Notes: generated by a model not told the origin, from the letters alone. Shown: positions 47,640 to 57,768, numbered from the stretch's first letter. The stretch is DNA of 64,000 bases from Pseudomonadota bacterium (GCA_029556915.1 JAKQIT010000091.1:62001-126000); one strand, 5' to 3'. Numbers and translations are program-made.

Positions 47640-48259
47640 TGATTAAATTGAAAAAAGAGCATTGATAAAACAGTAGTGAGTAAGATAAGGATTGCAAACT
47701 TATCGCTCCACTTCAACTGCAACTGTTGAATTTCTACAGGCTTTTCATTATTAATATCCATTGGTTGATGCAATAACTGTAAAAAATGTACGTTGACTTT
47801 AGATTGGGTAGCGATTTCCTCTGCATATTCGAGCGTTAAATATAATCTAGCGGCAAATCGTTCCACTTTAAGACCAAACAACTTAAGCGGTAAGAGTAAG
47901 TAATAAAGTGCCGCTAGTAACTCTTCTTTTTTACTGGTTAAAACGAGTAAATGTAGGCACGCAACTGCCGCACACAAACGGGCAGCCTGCATAACTCCCG
48001 CATTAAAACCTTCAAATGTTGGTTTGAATGGACCTGGAAAATTCATCATATATTCTCCAGGCGTGCTTAGCGCATAAATCAGCAATAGAGATAGCCATAA
48101 CCATCGCATTCTTTTTAAAATTCGCAAAAACTGGCTATTTTTCACCAACATTGCAAGCACACTAACAATCATGCATAGCACTAAAACCAACTCAGCATTT
48201 AGTGTGTTAATGATAAGCAAAAATGCGATTAAAAAAATTATTTTAATAAGAGCGTGCAA
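47636..48259 (-). CDS. CbiQ/EcfT-like membrane protein
   Basis: 207 residues, hydrophobic: about four to five helices (LIKIIFLIAFLLIINTL, LVLVLCMIVSVLAML, WLWLSLLLIYAL, ...), a cytoplasmic stretch, and a C-terminal helix (FAILILLTTVLSMLFF). The middle section (GVMQAARLCAAVACLHLLVLTSKKEELLAALYYLLLPLKLFG) resembles the T component of energy-coupling-factor vitamin/metal transporters. No ATPase (EcfA) or S component is nearby. Translationally coupled to truA. The transport role is an inference. Confidence 0.7.
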   Translation of the reverse strand: MHALIKIIFLIAFLLIINTLNAELVLVLCMIVSVLAMLVKNSQFLRILKRMRWLWLSLLLIYALSTPGEYMMNFPGPFKPTFEGFNAGVMQAARLCAAVACLHLLVLTSKKEELLAALYYLLLPLKLFGLKVERFAARLYLTLEYAEEIATQSKVNVHFLQLLHQPMDINNEKPVEIQQLQLKWSDKFAILILLTTVLSMLFFQFNQ

Positions 48260-48306
48260 GGTTTACGATGCCAAGTATATGATGAAATTAATAACGTCAT
48301 TCTATC

Positions 48307-48331
48307 AATAAAAAAGCCGAGCAGTTGCTCG
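48307..48331 (-). terminator. Intrinsic terminator after fimV
   Basis: Minus strand stem AAGCCGAGC / GCTCGGCTT with a four-base loop followed by TTTTATTG, 28 bp after the fimV stop. Confidence 0.92.
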
Positions 48332-48358
48332 GCTTGTTCATGTGCATCACTTAAATGA

Positions 48359-51286
48359 TTAAGCGATACTGTCCAATAATTTTTGAGCGCGTTGTTTTTG
48401 AGAAGCTCCGCCTTCTTTTAAAACCTCTTCAAGTAACTCTCGTGCACCGATTTTATCATCCATATCCATATACACTGCTACCAAATCCAACTTAATTTCA
48501 ACATCAGGTGGCTCAACACCTGTTGATGCAAATGCAGCTTCTGGCGCGTCATTTTGTCCTAAACTTGGCTGAATTGTCGGGGCATCTAAGTCAAGGTTAA
48601 TTGAAGATAAATCTAATGCAGGTGCAAGCGGCTCATTTACTGTAGGCAAATCGGCCACTTCAGCAGCCTCACCAAAATGAATGTCTGGCAAGCTTTCAGA
48701 AGGGAGTTCAAAGGTAAAGTCTGAAACATCCTCTTTACTTGCACTCTCACTTGCCACCTCTGCAACTGGGGTACTTGGCAATTCAAAATCTAAAGCAAAG
48801 TCCAATGTTTCAACTGGTGCTAAGTTAACCTCAGCTTCTACTGAATTAGAAACTAGGTCAGATGTAGGCAAATCAAGCGATGGCAAGTCATCAGCAATAT
48901 TAAGCGCGTTAAATTGCAATGGCTCATCTGCAACTAAATCAGGCGCACTAGTATTTTCTGCTGTTTCAAATTTTTCACCAATTTCAAAATCCATTAAATT
49001 ACTGTCATTTTCATTTGCAGCGATAACAGGCTCAGGGGTAAACTCCGTAATTGTACTTGCACCGATGTCTAGCACATCTTCATTAGCCAACTCTGAAAAA
49101 TCAATATCTTGCGGACTTTCTATATCAGATAAATCTACAACATTAGCCGGTAAATCTAAATCATTTGACGTTGGCTTATCATCATCTAAAGAAAAGTCTA
49201 TATCATTGCTCTCAGCCGCAAGTGCATTTACTGCAGGTAGCGATTCATCAGCAGCGCCAAGTACATCAGAAAAATCCATATCATCAGAAGCCAAAACAGT
49301 AGCTGCTGTAGCCGCTACACTAATTTTGCTCAAATCATAAAGTGGATTATCTGGTTCTAACTTCGCGCCCAACGTGGCCACTTTAGCCCAAACTGGATCA
49401 TCCGCACCTAATGTGGTGTATAACTCGCCAGCTATTGTTTCAAAAGAGGCAGCGTCTTTATTATCTACATAAATTTCTAAAAGCTTTAAATGTAACTCAT
49501 AGCGTTTAGGCTCTTTTAAAATAGCATCTTTTAATATCTCTTCGGCTTGCGAACCACGTCCGTAAGCCATGTAAACTTCAGCTTCGGCAATAGGATCCAC
49601 ATCATTGGTATCAATCATGCCACCATCAACACTTTGTGCAAAATCCGTTAGGAACGATGTATCTGAAGTACTGGTATTGCTGGTTGTATTACCAAATACT
49701 GTATTAGCGCGCAAACCGCCTGAAGTAAGTATTCCGCGCTCAAAACTATCTAAATTTTTCTTACGCTTATTACGTAAGAACATCCAGCCTGCTCCGAGCA
49801 GCGCTAAACCTAAGCCACCACCAATTAATGGTAAGTTGTTGTCACCTGACATCAAGCCATCAATAAAACTTGGCTCCTCTGCTGGCACATCCACTGGCAT
49901 AGCGGGTGGAACAACTGGTTTTTGTTCAACAACGGGCTCTTGTTTTGGCTCTTCCACTTTAACTTCAGGCACTGCAACTGTTGTTGCAGAAGCATCTACA
50001 GGTAAAGCCACTGACGTAGCTGAAGCATCAGCAACTGCTGGAGTTTCAACTTTCGCATCAGTTTTTACCTCTTCAACGGTACCAGAAACTGCAGGTAGTG
50101 TAGCTGAAGCGGCTGCGTTTTGTTTTTCAGATAAAGTCTGGTTTTTTAAATCCAGCACCTTTTTCATGTCGTTAATTTGACTTTCTAACTGAGCAGCTCT
50201 CTCTTGCCCTTCTTTAAGAGATTTTTCTTGCGCTACCGTTTCTTCTTGTAGCGCAACCAGTTTATCGTCAACACTCTTAACACCTTTTTCACCAGCCGAA
50301 AGTTTAACGACATCTTGAGAACCTGTTTTTGCAGCTGCCGCTTTATCTTCTGCGGTTGTAATTTTTCCAGTTGAGGTTTGCTTCTCTTCGGTATCGCTTG
50401 TGGCAACTGAGTTTGCAACAGTTTTCGCCATTGAATTGCGATAAGCGTTCCAATTATTTGAGTGCGCACGCACAACTTGTTTTGCTTGACTGTTACTGAC
50501 TGAAGTCAAGCTTTCTTTGGTAGGCACTTTAATAATTTGCCCTACCTTTAAGCGATTAATATTCCCCTTAATAAACGCATCTTGATTTGCCGCATATAGG
50601 CCCGCAAGCATTTGATCTAAACTGACACCCTCGACTTGCATTTCCTTCGCAATTGAAGTTAATGTGTCACCACTTTTTGTGGTTGTCTCTTGTGCATCAG
50701 CCGCCACTTCAACGGCCAAATCAAGCTTGGGTTTAGTATCAGTGCGTTTCTTTTTATATTTTTTTAGCTTTTTTGTGCTCGTTTTTTTAGCTTCGCTTTG
50801 CGTGGCTGATGCTAATGGCACAGCCTCGGAATCTGACACATTTGGTGAAACAACATCTACGGTCTCACTCACCACTTCAGCAGGCTTGTATGTAGGCGGA
50901 TCAAGCAATACCGTGTACTCACGCTGCAACTGTCCACCATCCCAATCCATTTGAATAATCATATCCAAATAGGGGTCTTTAATAGGTTCACTGCTGCGTA
51001 GCTTTAAAACCGATTTTCCACTGCCGCTGTTAACTAGTTCTACTTTAATATTATTGTGCACACCAAGTCGTGTTACACCTTGAGCGGCAAAGGCCTCTTC
51101 TGGTGCTATTGATGCTGCTATTGTCGCTAACTCTTGTGGCGTAGCAATCACTTCAATTTCCGCCCTAAGCGGCTCACCCAAGCTGGATTGGGTATTTAAT
51201 TTACCTAAGCCTGCAGCGTAAATAGAAAGCGGCGTAAGTGCCATGCACACAGCCAGAGAAATTTGCTTTATTTTAGATTTTTGCAC
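48359..51286 (-). CDS. fimV: FimV-type pilus/polar assembly protein
   Basis: 975 residues. Signal peptide (1-24, ending IYAA), FimV N-terminal domain with GLGKLNTQSSLGEPLRAEIEV, LysM peptidoglycan-binding module at about 203-258, coiled coil at about 350-390, one membrane helix near 488-505 (LPLIGGGLGLALLGAGWMFL), a long acidic Asp/Ser/Leu-rich cytoplasmic region, and the C-terminal FimV domain (KLDLVAVYMDMDDKIGARELLEEVLKEG). It helps assemble type IV pilus secretins and polar machinery in other bacteria. A single leftward gene with a terminator. Confidence 0.95.
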   Translation of the reverse strand: MQKSKIKQISLAVCMALTPLSIYAAGLGKLNTQSSLGEPLRAEIEVIATPQELATIAASIAPEEAFAAQGVTRLGVHNNIKVELVNSGSGKSVLKLRSSEPIKDPYLDMIIQMDWDGGQLQREYTVLLDPPTYKPAEVVSETVDVVSPNVSDSEAVPLASATQSEAKKTSTKKLKKYKKKRTDTKPKLDLAVEVAADAQETTTKSGDTLTSIAKEMQVEGVSLDQMLAGLYAANQDAFIKGNINRLKVGQIIKVPTKESLTSVSNSQAKQVVRAHSNNWNAYRNSMAKTVANSVATSDTEEKQTSTGKITTAEDKAAAAKTGSQDVVKLSAGEKGVKSVDDKLVALQEETVAQEKSLKEGQERAAQLESQINDMKKVLDLKNQTLSEKQNAAASATLPAVSGTVEEVKTDAKVETPAVADASATSVALPVDASATTVAVPEVKVEEPKQEPVVEQKPVVPPAMPVDVPAEEPSFIDGLMSGDNNLPLIGGGLGLALLGAGWMFLRNKRKKNLDSFERGILTSGGLRANTVFGNTTSNTSTSDTSFLTDFAQSVDGGMIDTNDVDPIAEAEVYMAYGRGSQAEEILKDAILKEPKRYELHLKLLEIYVDNKDAASFETIAGELYTTLGADDPVWAKVATLGAKLEPDNPLYDLSKISVAATAATVLASDDMDFSDVLGAADESLPAVNALAAESNDIDFSLDDDKPTSNDLDLPANVVDLSDIESPQDIDFSELANEDVLDIGASTITEFTPEPVIAANENDSNLMDFEIGEKFETAENTSAPDLVADEPLQFNALNIADDLPSLDLPTSDLVSNSVEAEVNLAPVETLDFALDFELPSTPVAEVASESASKEDVSDFTFELPSESLPDIHFGEAAEVADLPTVNEPLAPALDLSSINLDLDAPTIQPSLGQNDAPEAAFASTGVEPPDVEIKLDLVAVYMDMDDKIGARELLEEVLKEGGASQKQRAQKLLDSIA

Positions 51287-51390
51287 AGCGATTCCTTGAT
51301 GAAACTATATTGGCAAATATTAAAATAACATCAATTAGTTAGCTATGCAAGCTGAGAATGCACTTTACGAACATTCTTAACATTTTTAGA

Positions 51391-51429
51391 GTGCAAGTGT
51401 TTGCTATTTTTGCAACAACACACTTGCAG
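51391..51429. other. Hairpin between asd and fimV
   Basis: TGCAAGTGT / ACACTTGCA perfect nine-base arms with a nested TTGC / GCAA pair inside. A T-run follows on the plus strand only, so for the leftward asd transcript it is not a standard intrinsic terminator; it may protect the asd 3' end or block plus-strand reading. Confidence 0.55.
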
Positions 51430-51438
51430 TATTTTTGA

Positions 51439-52551
51439 TTACTTCTCGATTAAAATCCGCAACATACGGCGCAAGGGCTCAGCTGCGCCCCAAAGCAATT
51501 GATCACCTACAGTGAAAGCTGAAAGGTAATCATTGCCCATCGCCAATTTGCGCAATCTACCAACCGGAGTGACTAATTTTCCAGTGACAAAAGCAGGGGT
51601 AAGTTCGCGCATACTTACTTCGCGTTCATTGGGAATGACTTTTGCCCACGGGTTAGCATCCGCTAACATTTGGGTAATTTCATCCAGTGGCACATCTTTT
51701 TTAAGCTTAATCGTTAATGCTTGAGAGTGACAACGCATTGCACCAATACGAACGCACAACCCGTCAATTACAATCGGGTTATTTTCACTGTCTAGAATTT
51801 TATTTGTCTCTACGCCACCTTTCCACTCTTCCTTACTTTGACCATTACCTAAATCTTTATCTATCCAAGGGATTAAGCTACCAGCCAAAGGCACCCCAAA
51901 CTGAGAGGTAGGAAAGTTATCATCACGCAAGGTGCCTGCAATGGTGCGGTCAATATCTAAAATAGCCGAGGCTGGGTCTGCTAGCAATGCGCTTGCTGCA
52001 AAATGCGCTTCACCCATTTGCTTGAGCAATTCACGCATATTTTGCGCACCCGCGCCAGAAGCCGCTTGGTAGGTCATAGAAGTTGCCCACTCCACCAAAT
52101 CCGCTTTAAACAAGCCATTTAACGCCATTAACATGAGCGAGACCGTGCAGTTGCCACCTACCCAATTATTAATGCCCTTTTGCATCGCGTTTTTAATCAC
52201 GTGCATATTGACTGGGTCAAGCACAATGACTGCGTCTTTTTCCATGCGCAAAGTTGAAGCTGCATCTACCCAATGCCCAGTCCATCCTGCGTTGCGCAAT
52301 TTTGGAAAAATCTCACTGGTGTAATCGCCACCTTGGCACGAAATAATCGCATCCATATTTTTTAAGGCATTGATGTCTTTGGCATCAAGCAGTGCCGGCG
52401 TCTCTTTGCCTACATTCGGACCTTTGCCACCCACTTGTGATGTGGTAAAAAATTGCGGCTCAATCAAAGCAAAATCATTTTCTTCCAACATGCGCTGCAT
52501 GAGTACACTACCCACCATGCCACGCCAACCAATAAAACCGACTTTTAACAT
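51439..52551 (-). CDS. asd: Aspartate-semialdehyde dehydrogenase
   Basis: 370 residues, the gram-negative long form. N-terminal NADP loop [18 protein letters not shown], catalytic Cys in [17 protein letters not shown], and downstream His in [17 protein letters not shown]. Reduces aspartyl phosphate to the semialdehyde for lysine, methionine and threonine. In the conserved leuB-asd-fimV order, with a small lipoprotein gene just upstream. Confidence 0.97.
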   Translation of the reverse strand: MLKVGFIGWRGMVGSVLMQRMLEENDFALIEPQFFTTSQVGGKGPNVGKETPALLDAKDINALKNMDAIISCQGGDYTSEIFPKLRNAGWTGHWVDAASTLRMEKDAVIVLDPVNMHVIKNAMQKGINNWVGGNCTVSLMLMALNGLFKADLVEWATSMTYQAASGAGAQNMRELLKQMGEAHFAASALLADPASAILDIDRTIAGTLRDDNFPTSQFGVPLAGSLIPWIDKDLGNGQSKEEWKGGVETNKILDSENNPIVIDGLCVRIGAMRCHSQALTIKLKKDVPLDEITQMLADANPWAKVIPNEREVSMRELTPAFVTGKLVTPVGRLRKLAMGNDYLSAFTVGDQLLWGAAEPLRRMLRILIEK

Positions 52552-52574
52552 TTCTTTTCCAATACCTACTGTAT

Positions 52575-52694
52575 TTATTGAGTTGATTTTTGCACGGCTT
52601 CACCCGCTTTTTCAATATCTTTTCCTACCCCATGCACAGTGTTACATGCACATAGCATTAACGCCAACGTCATACTAATCAAATATTTTGACAT
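52575..52694 (-). CDS. Entericidin (EcnA/EcnB)-like small lipoprotein
   Basis: 39 residues. Signal with lipobox ending LMLCAC (lipidated Cys expected at position 15 or 17; the LCAC form makes Cys17 with Ala at -1 the likelier), then [20 protein letters not shown], a close match to the entericidin pattern CNTxxGxGKDIxKxGExV. AGGAGG eight bases before the ATG. Entericidins are envelope lipoproteins linked to stationary-phase lysis/antidote balance in enterics; the role here is untested. Lies 23 bp upstream of asd on the same strand, so probably cotranscribed. Confidence 0.88.
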   Translation of the reverse strand: MSKYLISMTLALMLCACNTVHGVGKDIEKAGEAVQKSTQ

Positions 52695-52766
52695 ACTGCC
52701 TCCTAATTAATGGTTAGATATTCTTTACTCAGAGCTAGTTACATTTTCAGAGCGATGCTTTTGCTT

Positions 52767-53837
52767 TTACATTGCAGCCACAATTTGATCACCCATTTCT
52801 GAGCATGATACACGCTTCATGCCAGCTTCATAAATGTCGCCTGTGCGATAGCCAGCCGCTAACACTTTCTTAATTGCATTTTCAATACGCACCGCTGCAG
52901 CTTCGTTGTCAAAAGTATAACGCAACATCATGGCAGCAGAAAGTATGGTCGCAATGGGGTTAGCTAAGTTTTTACCTGCAATGTCTGGAGCTGAACCGTG
53001 TGATGGCTCATACAAGCCTTTTTTGGTTTCGTTCAATGAAGCTGAAGCCAACATACCGATAGAGCCGGTCAACATAGAAGCTTCATCAGACAAGATGTCA
53101 CCAAAAATGTTTCCCGTTACCATCACGTCAAATTGTTTAGGGTTACGGATTAACTGCATCGCAGCGTTATCCACATACATGTGGCTTAACTCAACCTCTG
53201 GGTACTCTTTCGCCACGTCGATAACGATTTCTTTCCAGAACTCAGTGGTTTCAAGTACGTTGGCTTTATCTACTGAACATAGTTTTTTGCCACGTTTCAT
53301 GGCAATACCAAACGCCACATGTGCAATACGGCGCACTTCTGATTCGCTGTACACCATGGTATTAAAGCCTTCGCGCTCACCCTTTTCGTTCGTGCGCATA
53401 CCGCGTGGTTGACCAAAGTACACATCGCCAGTTAACTCACGCACAATCATAATATCCAAGCCTGCAACCACTTCTGGTTTAAGTGTAGAAGCGTTAGCCA
53501 ATTCCGGGTAAAGAACAGCTGGGCGCAAATTTGCGAACAAACCTAAGTCTTTACGAATACCCAACAAGCCGCGCTCTGGGCGCAATGGACGATCTAAATT
53601 GTCATATTGTGGGCCACCAACTGCACCAAGCAATACCGCATCCGCCGCACGACAGATTTTTTGCGTAAACTCTGGGTATGGATGACCGAACTGGTCATAA
53701 GCCTGACCGCCTAAAGGCGCTTCAGTAAACTCCATTGCCATACCTTCTCTTTGTAACACTTCAAGCACGCGCAAAGCCTGTTTGATAATTTCTGGGCCGA
53801 TGCCATCACCAGGTAATACTGCAATTTTCATTGTCAT
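52767..53837 (-). CDS. leuB: 3-isopropylmalate dehydrogenase
   Basis: 356 residues. [10 protein letters not shown] at the N-terminus, [40 protein letters not shown] and the [11 protein letters not shown] / [14 protein letters not shown] nucleotide region. Oxidative decarboxylation step of leucine synthesis. AAGGA eight bases before the first ATG supports the MTMKIAV start. Separated from leuD by a long hairpin repeat. Confidence 0.98.
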   Translation of the reverse strand: MTMKIAVLPGDGIGPEIIKQALRVLEVLQREGMAMEFTEAPLGGQAYDQFGHPYPEFTQKICRAADAVLLGAVGGPQYDNLDRPLRPERGLLGIRKDLGLFANLRPAVLYPELANASTLKPEVVAGLDIMIVRELTGDVYFGQPRGMRTNEKGEREGFNTMVYSESEVRRIAHVAFGIAMKRGKKLCSVDKANVLETTEFWKEIVIDVAKEYPEVELSHMYVDNAAMQLIRNPKQFDVMVTGNIFGDILSDEASMLTGSIGMLASASLNETKKGLYEPSHGSAPDIAGKNLANPIATILSAAMMLRYTFDNEAAAVRIENAIKKVLAAGYRTGDIYEAGMKRVSCSEMGDQIVAAM

Positions 53838-53876
53838 TTAATTTATCCTTCAAAAATATAATGTTAGCAATCACTA

Positions 53877-53993
53877 AAACCGTAGCGAGTAGCTGATAAT
53901 CAAGGCGCACGGAGCACAGAAACCGGAATGTACATTGAGTACATGAGGATTTCGAGCACCGCGTAACGCCGAGTATCAGTTACACAGTAGGTT
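53877..53993. repeat. Long hairpin repeat, copy B (GTACATGAG family)
   Basis: A 117-nt imperfect palindrome that ends directly at the leuD stop codon. Core matches copy A: GGCGCACGGAGCA ... GTACATTGAGTACATGAG ... GAGCACCGCGTAACGCC. Outer arms AAACCGTAGCGAGTAGCTGATA and TATCAGTTACACAGTAGG-TTT are mutually complementary but unrelated to copy A's arms. Confidence 0.8.
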
Positions 53994-54632
53994 TCAAGCA
54001 AACAACCAAGGTTGGCTTGTTTTATGTTTTACTTCAAACGCCTTAATTTCATCTGCATGCATTAAGGTCAAGCCAATTTCATCCAAGCCATTCAACAGGC
54101 AATGCTTGCGATGTGGCGTGATATCAAAGCCAAATGTCTTACCTGAAGGCAAAGTTACCGTTTGCGAAGGTAAATCCACATTGAGTTTATAACCTTCAGT
54201 TGCTTCACACGCTTTAAACAATTCATCAACGATTGCCGCATCAGCCACAATTGGCAAAATGCCATTTTTATAGCAATTGCTAAAGAAAATATCAGCAAAA
54301 CTTGGTGCAATAATCACGCGGAAGCCATAGTCCTCAATCGCCCATGGTGCGTGCTCACGGCTTGAGCCGCACCCAAAGTTTTCACGCGCTAATAATACTT
54401 GTGCGCCTTGATAACGTGCTTGGTTGAGTACAAACTCTTTGTTTAGTGGGCGTGTGCTGCAATCCATGCCTGGCTCACCATAATTGGTGTAACGCCATTC
54501 ATCAAACAAATACGGACCGAAGCCTGAACGTTTAATAGATTTCAAAAATTGTTTTGGGATAATTGCATCAGTATCAACGTTTGCGCGGTCAACAGGGCAA
54601 GCTAATCCGTTTAATGTCGTAAATGCTTTCAT
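53994..54632 (-). CDS. leuD: 3-isopropylmalate dehydratase small subunit
   Basis: 212 residues, aconitase swivel domain: [22 protein letters not shown] and [20 protein letters not shown]. Forms isopropylmalate isomerase with LeuC. Twelve bases after leuC. Confidence 0.98.
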   Translation of the reverse strand: MKAFTTLNGLACPVDRANVDTDAIIPKQFLKSIKRSGFGPYLFDEWRYTNYGEPGMDCSTRPLNKEFVLNQARYQGAQVLLARENFGCGSSREHAPWAIEDYGFRVIIAPSFADIFFSNCYKNGILPIVADAAIVDELFKACEATEGYKLNVDLPSQTVTLPSGKTFGFDITPHRKHCLLNGLDEIGLTLMHADEIKAFEVKHKTSQPWLFA

Positions 54633-54644
54633 ATTGCTCTCCTC

Positions 54645-56051
54645 TTATATACTACGCACGTCAACAAAATGACCTGCAATCGCCGCGGCAGCTGCCATTT
54701 CTGGGCTGACTAAATGGGTACGTCCGCCAGGGCCTTGGCGACCTTCAAAGTTACGGTTTGAAGTTGATGCACAACGCTCACCTGCGCTCAAGCGGTCAGC
54801 ATTCATCGCTAAACACATTGAGCAACCTGGCTCACGCCACTCAAAACCAGCTTCAATAAACACTTTATCTAAACCTTCTGCTTCTGCTTGGCGTTTTACT
54901 TGACCTGAGCCAGGCACCACCAAGGCTAACGCAATACTGCCAGCCACCTTTTTGCCTTTGGCAACACTCGCCGCCGCACGCAAATCTTCTATACGAGAAT
55001 TGGTGCAAGAGCCAATAAAAATCTTGTCCAACTTGATTTGTTCAATGGGCGTATTTGCAGTTAAGCCCATATATTTAAGCGCGTTTTCAATGCTGGTACG
55101 CTTGGTTGCATCCGCTTCTTTGGCTGGATCTGGCACCGTTGCGCCAATCGGCAACACCTGCTCTGGCGACGTACCCCAAGTCACTTGTGGGGCGATTTCA
55201 GCACCTTTAAACTCAATCACGGTGTCGTAAGTTGCATCTGCGTCCGATTTTAAAGTATTCCAATAAGCCACAGCTTTTGCCCAATTCTCACCTTTAGGCG
55301 CATACAAACGGCCCTCTAAGTAGGCAAACGTCTTTTCGTCTGGCGCAATAATGCCAGCACGCGCACCTGCTTCAATCGCCATATTACAAATCGTCATGCG
55401 GCCTTCCATAGAAAGATTGCGAATCACTTCGCCACCAAATTCAATGGCATAACCAGTTCCGCCAGCAGTACCAATACGACCAATCACAGCCAAAGCCACA
55501 TCTTTTGCAGTTACGCCTTTACCTAACTGACCATCCACTTTCACCAACATGCGCTTAGATTTTTTGGCGATTAAGGTTTGTGTCGCCATCACGTGCTCAA
55601 CCTCTGAGGTGCCAATACCATGCGCCAAGGCACCAAAAGCACCATGCGTAGAAGTATGGCTATCACCGCACACTACCGTCATGCCTGGTAACGTTGTACC
55701 GTTTTCAGGGCCAATCACATGGATAATGCCTTGGTTAGCATGCTTGAATGGGAAGTAAACCAATGCACCCGTTTCTTTAATGTTGGCATCTAAGGTTTCA
55801 ACCTGTAAACGTGAAATGGGGTCTTCAATACCTTTATCCCAATCTTTTGTTGGCGTATTGTGGTCAGGGTTTGCCACAAGCGTGTCAGCACGCCAAGGTT
55901 TACGACCCGCCAAACGCAAGCCTTCAAACGCTTGCGGGCTAGTCACTTCATGTACTAAATGACGGTCAATATAAATCAAACATGTTCCATCTGCATCCTC
56001 ACGAACAACGTGTGAATCCCATAATTTATCGTAAAGCGTTTTTGCCGCCAT
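54645..56051 (-). CDS. leuC: 3-isopropylmalate dehydratase large subunit
   Basis: 468 residues. [4Fe-4S] ligands: Cys in [14 protein letters not shown] and the pair in [13 protein letters not shown]; also [29 protein letters not shown]. Isomerises 2- to 3-isopropylmalate, and with CimA in this genome may also act on citramalate. First gene of the leuCDB run. The 144-bp gap to the divergent regulator must hold its promoter; no leader peptide of Leu codons was seen. Confidence 0.98.
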   Translation of the reverse strand: MAAKTLYDKLWDSHVVREDADGTCLIYIDRHLVHEVTSPQAFEGLRLAGRKPWRADTLVANPDHNTPTKDWDKGIEDPISRLQVETLDANIKETGALVYFPFKHANQGIIHVIGPENGTTLPGMTVVCGDSHTSTHGAFGALAHGIGTSEVEHVMATQTLIAKKSKRMLVKVDGQLGKGVTAKDVALAVIGRIGTAGGTGYAIEFGGEVIRNLSMEGRMTICNMAIEAGARAGIIAPDEKTFAYLEGRLYAPKGENWAKAVAYWNTLKSDADATYDTVIEFKGAEIAPQVTWGTSPEQVLPIGATVPDPAKEADATKRTSIENALKYMGLTANTPIEQIKLDKIFIGSCTNSRIEDLRAAASVAKGKKVAGSIALALVVPGSGQVKRQAEAEGLDKVFIEAGFEWREPGCSMCLAMNADRLSAGERCASTSNRNFEGRQGPGGRTHLVSPEMAAAAAIAGHFVDVRSI

Positions 56052-56195
56052 AATTACTCCTTAAAAGGCTAATATTTAAACACTGATATTTACAAAGTTG
56101 CTGCATTCTAATGTAAGTCTGATACCTGAACAAGGCTATATGTTATACTAGTACAAAGACTAACAGGATAACGCAAGATAGGCTTTTCAAATCTT
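56052..56195. promoter_or_regulatory. Divergent leuC / helix-turn-helix regulator promoter region
   Basis: 144 bp. On the plus strand, TTGTTC-like and TATACT sequences (near 56127-56160) could serve the regulator gene. No terminator or leucine leader was seen. Confidence 0.4.
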
Positions 56196-56993
56196 ATGGA
56201 TACAAGACGCAAAGAACTCGCAGAATTTTTACAAGCCATGCGGCAGCGCGGCGTGCCAGAAGCCTTTGGTTTTCCATCAGGGGCACGCAGACGCACACAA
56301 GGTTTACGACGTGAAGAAGTCGCTCAACTCGCCAACATTAGCGCCACGTGGTACACGTGGATTGAACAAGGCCGCGAAGTGAACGTGTCAGCCGAGGCGT
56401 TAGACAGATTAGCACTTGCGCTCAAATTATCAAAATCAGAACGAACCTATTTATTTGACATGGCCGACAGGCGCGACCCACAAGCCCATATTAACGAAGC
56501 CGACACCGCGCCAGAAACCTTAATCAACATGCTAGAAAGCATACAAATCCCCGCGTACATTATGGGACGCACGTGGGATTTACTCGCTTGGAACCAACCC
56601 GCCGAGACTTTATTTTACGGCTGGCTGGATAACTGGCAAGAGTCAGCAAACCCAAATTTACTGCGCTATGTATTTATGCACCCACAAGCCAAACAATTTG
56701 TGGTGAATTGGGAACTACGCGCACGAAGGCTGGTAGCAGAATTTCGCGCCGATTGCCGCAGCCGCCTTGAAGAACCCGCCCTACAAAAACTTGTTAATGA
56801 ACTAACACTTGCCAACCCAGAATTTGACCGCTTTTGGAAACAACACGACGTGTTAGAAAGACAAGGCGGCCAACGCGAATTTAACCACCCAAAACTCGGC
56901 TTAATCAGCTACCAACAAGTTACTTTGAGGCCAGTAGAACAAGAACAACTTAAGCTGGTTTTACTGCAACCAGAAGCAATAATTAGTGCTTAA
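56196..56993 (+). CDS. XRE-family regulator with MmyB-like ligand domain
   Basis: 265 residues. N-terminal helix-turn-helix at about 10-70 (GLRREEVAQLANISATWYTWIEQGREVNVSAEALDRLALAL), then an MmyB-like ligand-binding domain (DLLAWNQPAETLFYGW, RYVFMHPQAKQFVVNWELRARRLVAEFRAD, HPKLGLISYQQVTL). MmyB-type proteins are thought to sense fatty-acid or related ligands; target genes are unknown. Transcribed away from leuC and immediately followed by a palindromic element. Confidence 0.9.
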   Translation: MDTRRKELAEFLQAMRQRGVPEAFGFPSGARRRTQGLRREEVAQLANISATWYTWIEQGREVNVSAEALDRLALALKLSKSERTYLFDMADRRDPQAHINEADTAPETLINMLESIQIPAYIMGRTWDLLAWNQPAETLFYGWLDNWQESANPNLLRYVFMHPQAKQFVVNWELRARRLVAEFRADCRSRLEEPALQKLVNELTLANPEFDRFWKQHDVLERQGGQREFNHPKLGLISYQQVTLRPVEQEQLKLVLLQPEAIISA

Positions 56994-56998
56994 AAATG

Positions 56999-57068
56999 CC
57001 CCGAGAGATTTTTATGCCTCTGGAAGCCGCATGGATACTGGCTTACAGAGGTGGTGCAATGATATGTT
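56999..57068 (+). repeat. Palindromic intergenic element, copy 11
   Basis: CCCGAGAGATTTTTATG leader, arms CCTCTGGAAGCC / GGCTTACAGAGG, loop GCATGGATACT (orientation A), tail TGGTGCAATGATATGTTG. Starts five bases after the regulator's stop. Confidence 0.88.
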
Positions 57069-57186
57069 GAATTTTAAACTAATTATAGCGAAATTTTTAG
57101 AGCGATTTAAGCACACCCTATTGCGCCGAAATTAAGACTTTTCTACGGTGAATTATGCAATCAATTCGCCCTACGCGGGCTAGCAC

Positions 57187-57216
57187 CGTCATTCCGATGC
57201 AAGTCGGAATCCAGTG
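57187..57216. repeat. Short dispersed repeat-like palindrome (CGTCATTCCGA...TCGGAATCCAG)
   Basis: CGTCATTCCGATGCAAGTCGGAATCCAG: arms ATTCCGA / TCGGAAT. It resembles a small palindrome scattered in many bacterial genomes (GTCATTCC ... GGAATCC). Single copy in this window. Confidence 0.5.
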
Positions 57217-57261
57217 ACTTTGCACTTTGTAGCGCAAACGATTGCGCCTAACGAGTTGGTT

Positions 57262-57768
57262 TTAGTTTTCAGGCACATCTTCAAGCTCGATGTTCCAAAC
57301 ACGGACACGCTCGAGCTTTGCAATCTTGGCTAGTTCAGCATCTGTAGTAGCAAGAATCACACGAGAGTCACCAGATAGCACGCTGAAGTATCCAAACTTA
57401 ATGCTGTCTAACTGAAAGGCATCTGAAAAATCGAGGCCTGTTCTATCAACTAACGCACGCACTCTTTGAAAATGCACTGGTTCCAGAAAATCTTTGTCTT
57501 GTACCCAGCCTGCACGTGTCGCACCCCCAAACCACGCTGTCAATGAACTGCAAGCTTTTCGATATGAATCTCGATTAAGCTTTTGCTGGAACTTCCATTT
57601 AGATTTGAGGATGTTCATAGCCTCGAAGTAGCAAAATGGAGTTGTATATTTCAGTGAAATTGTTTTCCATCTTTGACGAACTACTGTTGATCTCGGCTCA
57701 TCTGAAAAGACAGCAACTAAAACTGAAGCATCAACCAACATTGCAGTAGCAGCATCAGATTTTGTCAT
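57262..57768 (-). CDS. PIN-domain protein (VapC-like), no antitoxin seen
   Basis: 168 residues. PIN-like pattern: Asp in MLVDASVLVAVF near 13, Glu in CYFEAMNILK near 49, Asp in GLDFSDAFQLDSIKFG near 116, and Asp/Thr in ATTDAELAKIAK near 147. These four acidic positions would bind the metal of a ribonuclease. Usual partner VapB (a small DNA-binding protein) is not visible; instead the start overlaps the cimA stop by four bases (ATGA). Could be a solitary VapC or a housekeeping PIN nuclease. Confidence 0.82.
   Translation of the reverse strand: MTKSDAATAMLVDASVLVAVFSDEPRSTVVRQRWKTISLKYTTPFCYFEAMNILKSKWKFQQKLNRDSYRKACSSLTAWFGGATRAGWVQDKDFLEPVHFQRVRALVDRTGLDFSDAFQLDSIKFGYFSVLSGDSRVILATTDAELAKIAKLERVRVWNIELEDVPEN

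Noticed and set aside
48681-50180. Long plus-strand frames opposite fimV
   Set aside because: Ser/Thr-rich shadows of the Asp/Ala-rich fimV coding strand.
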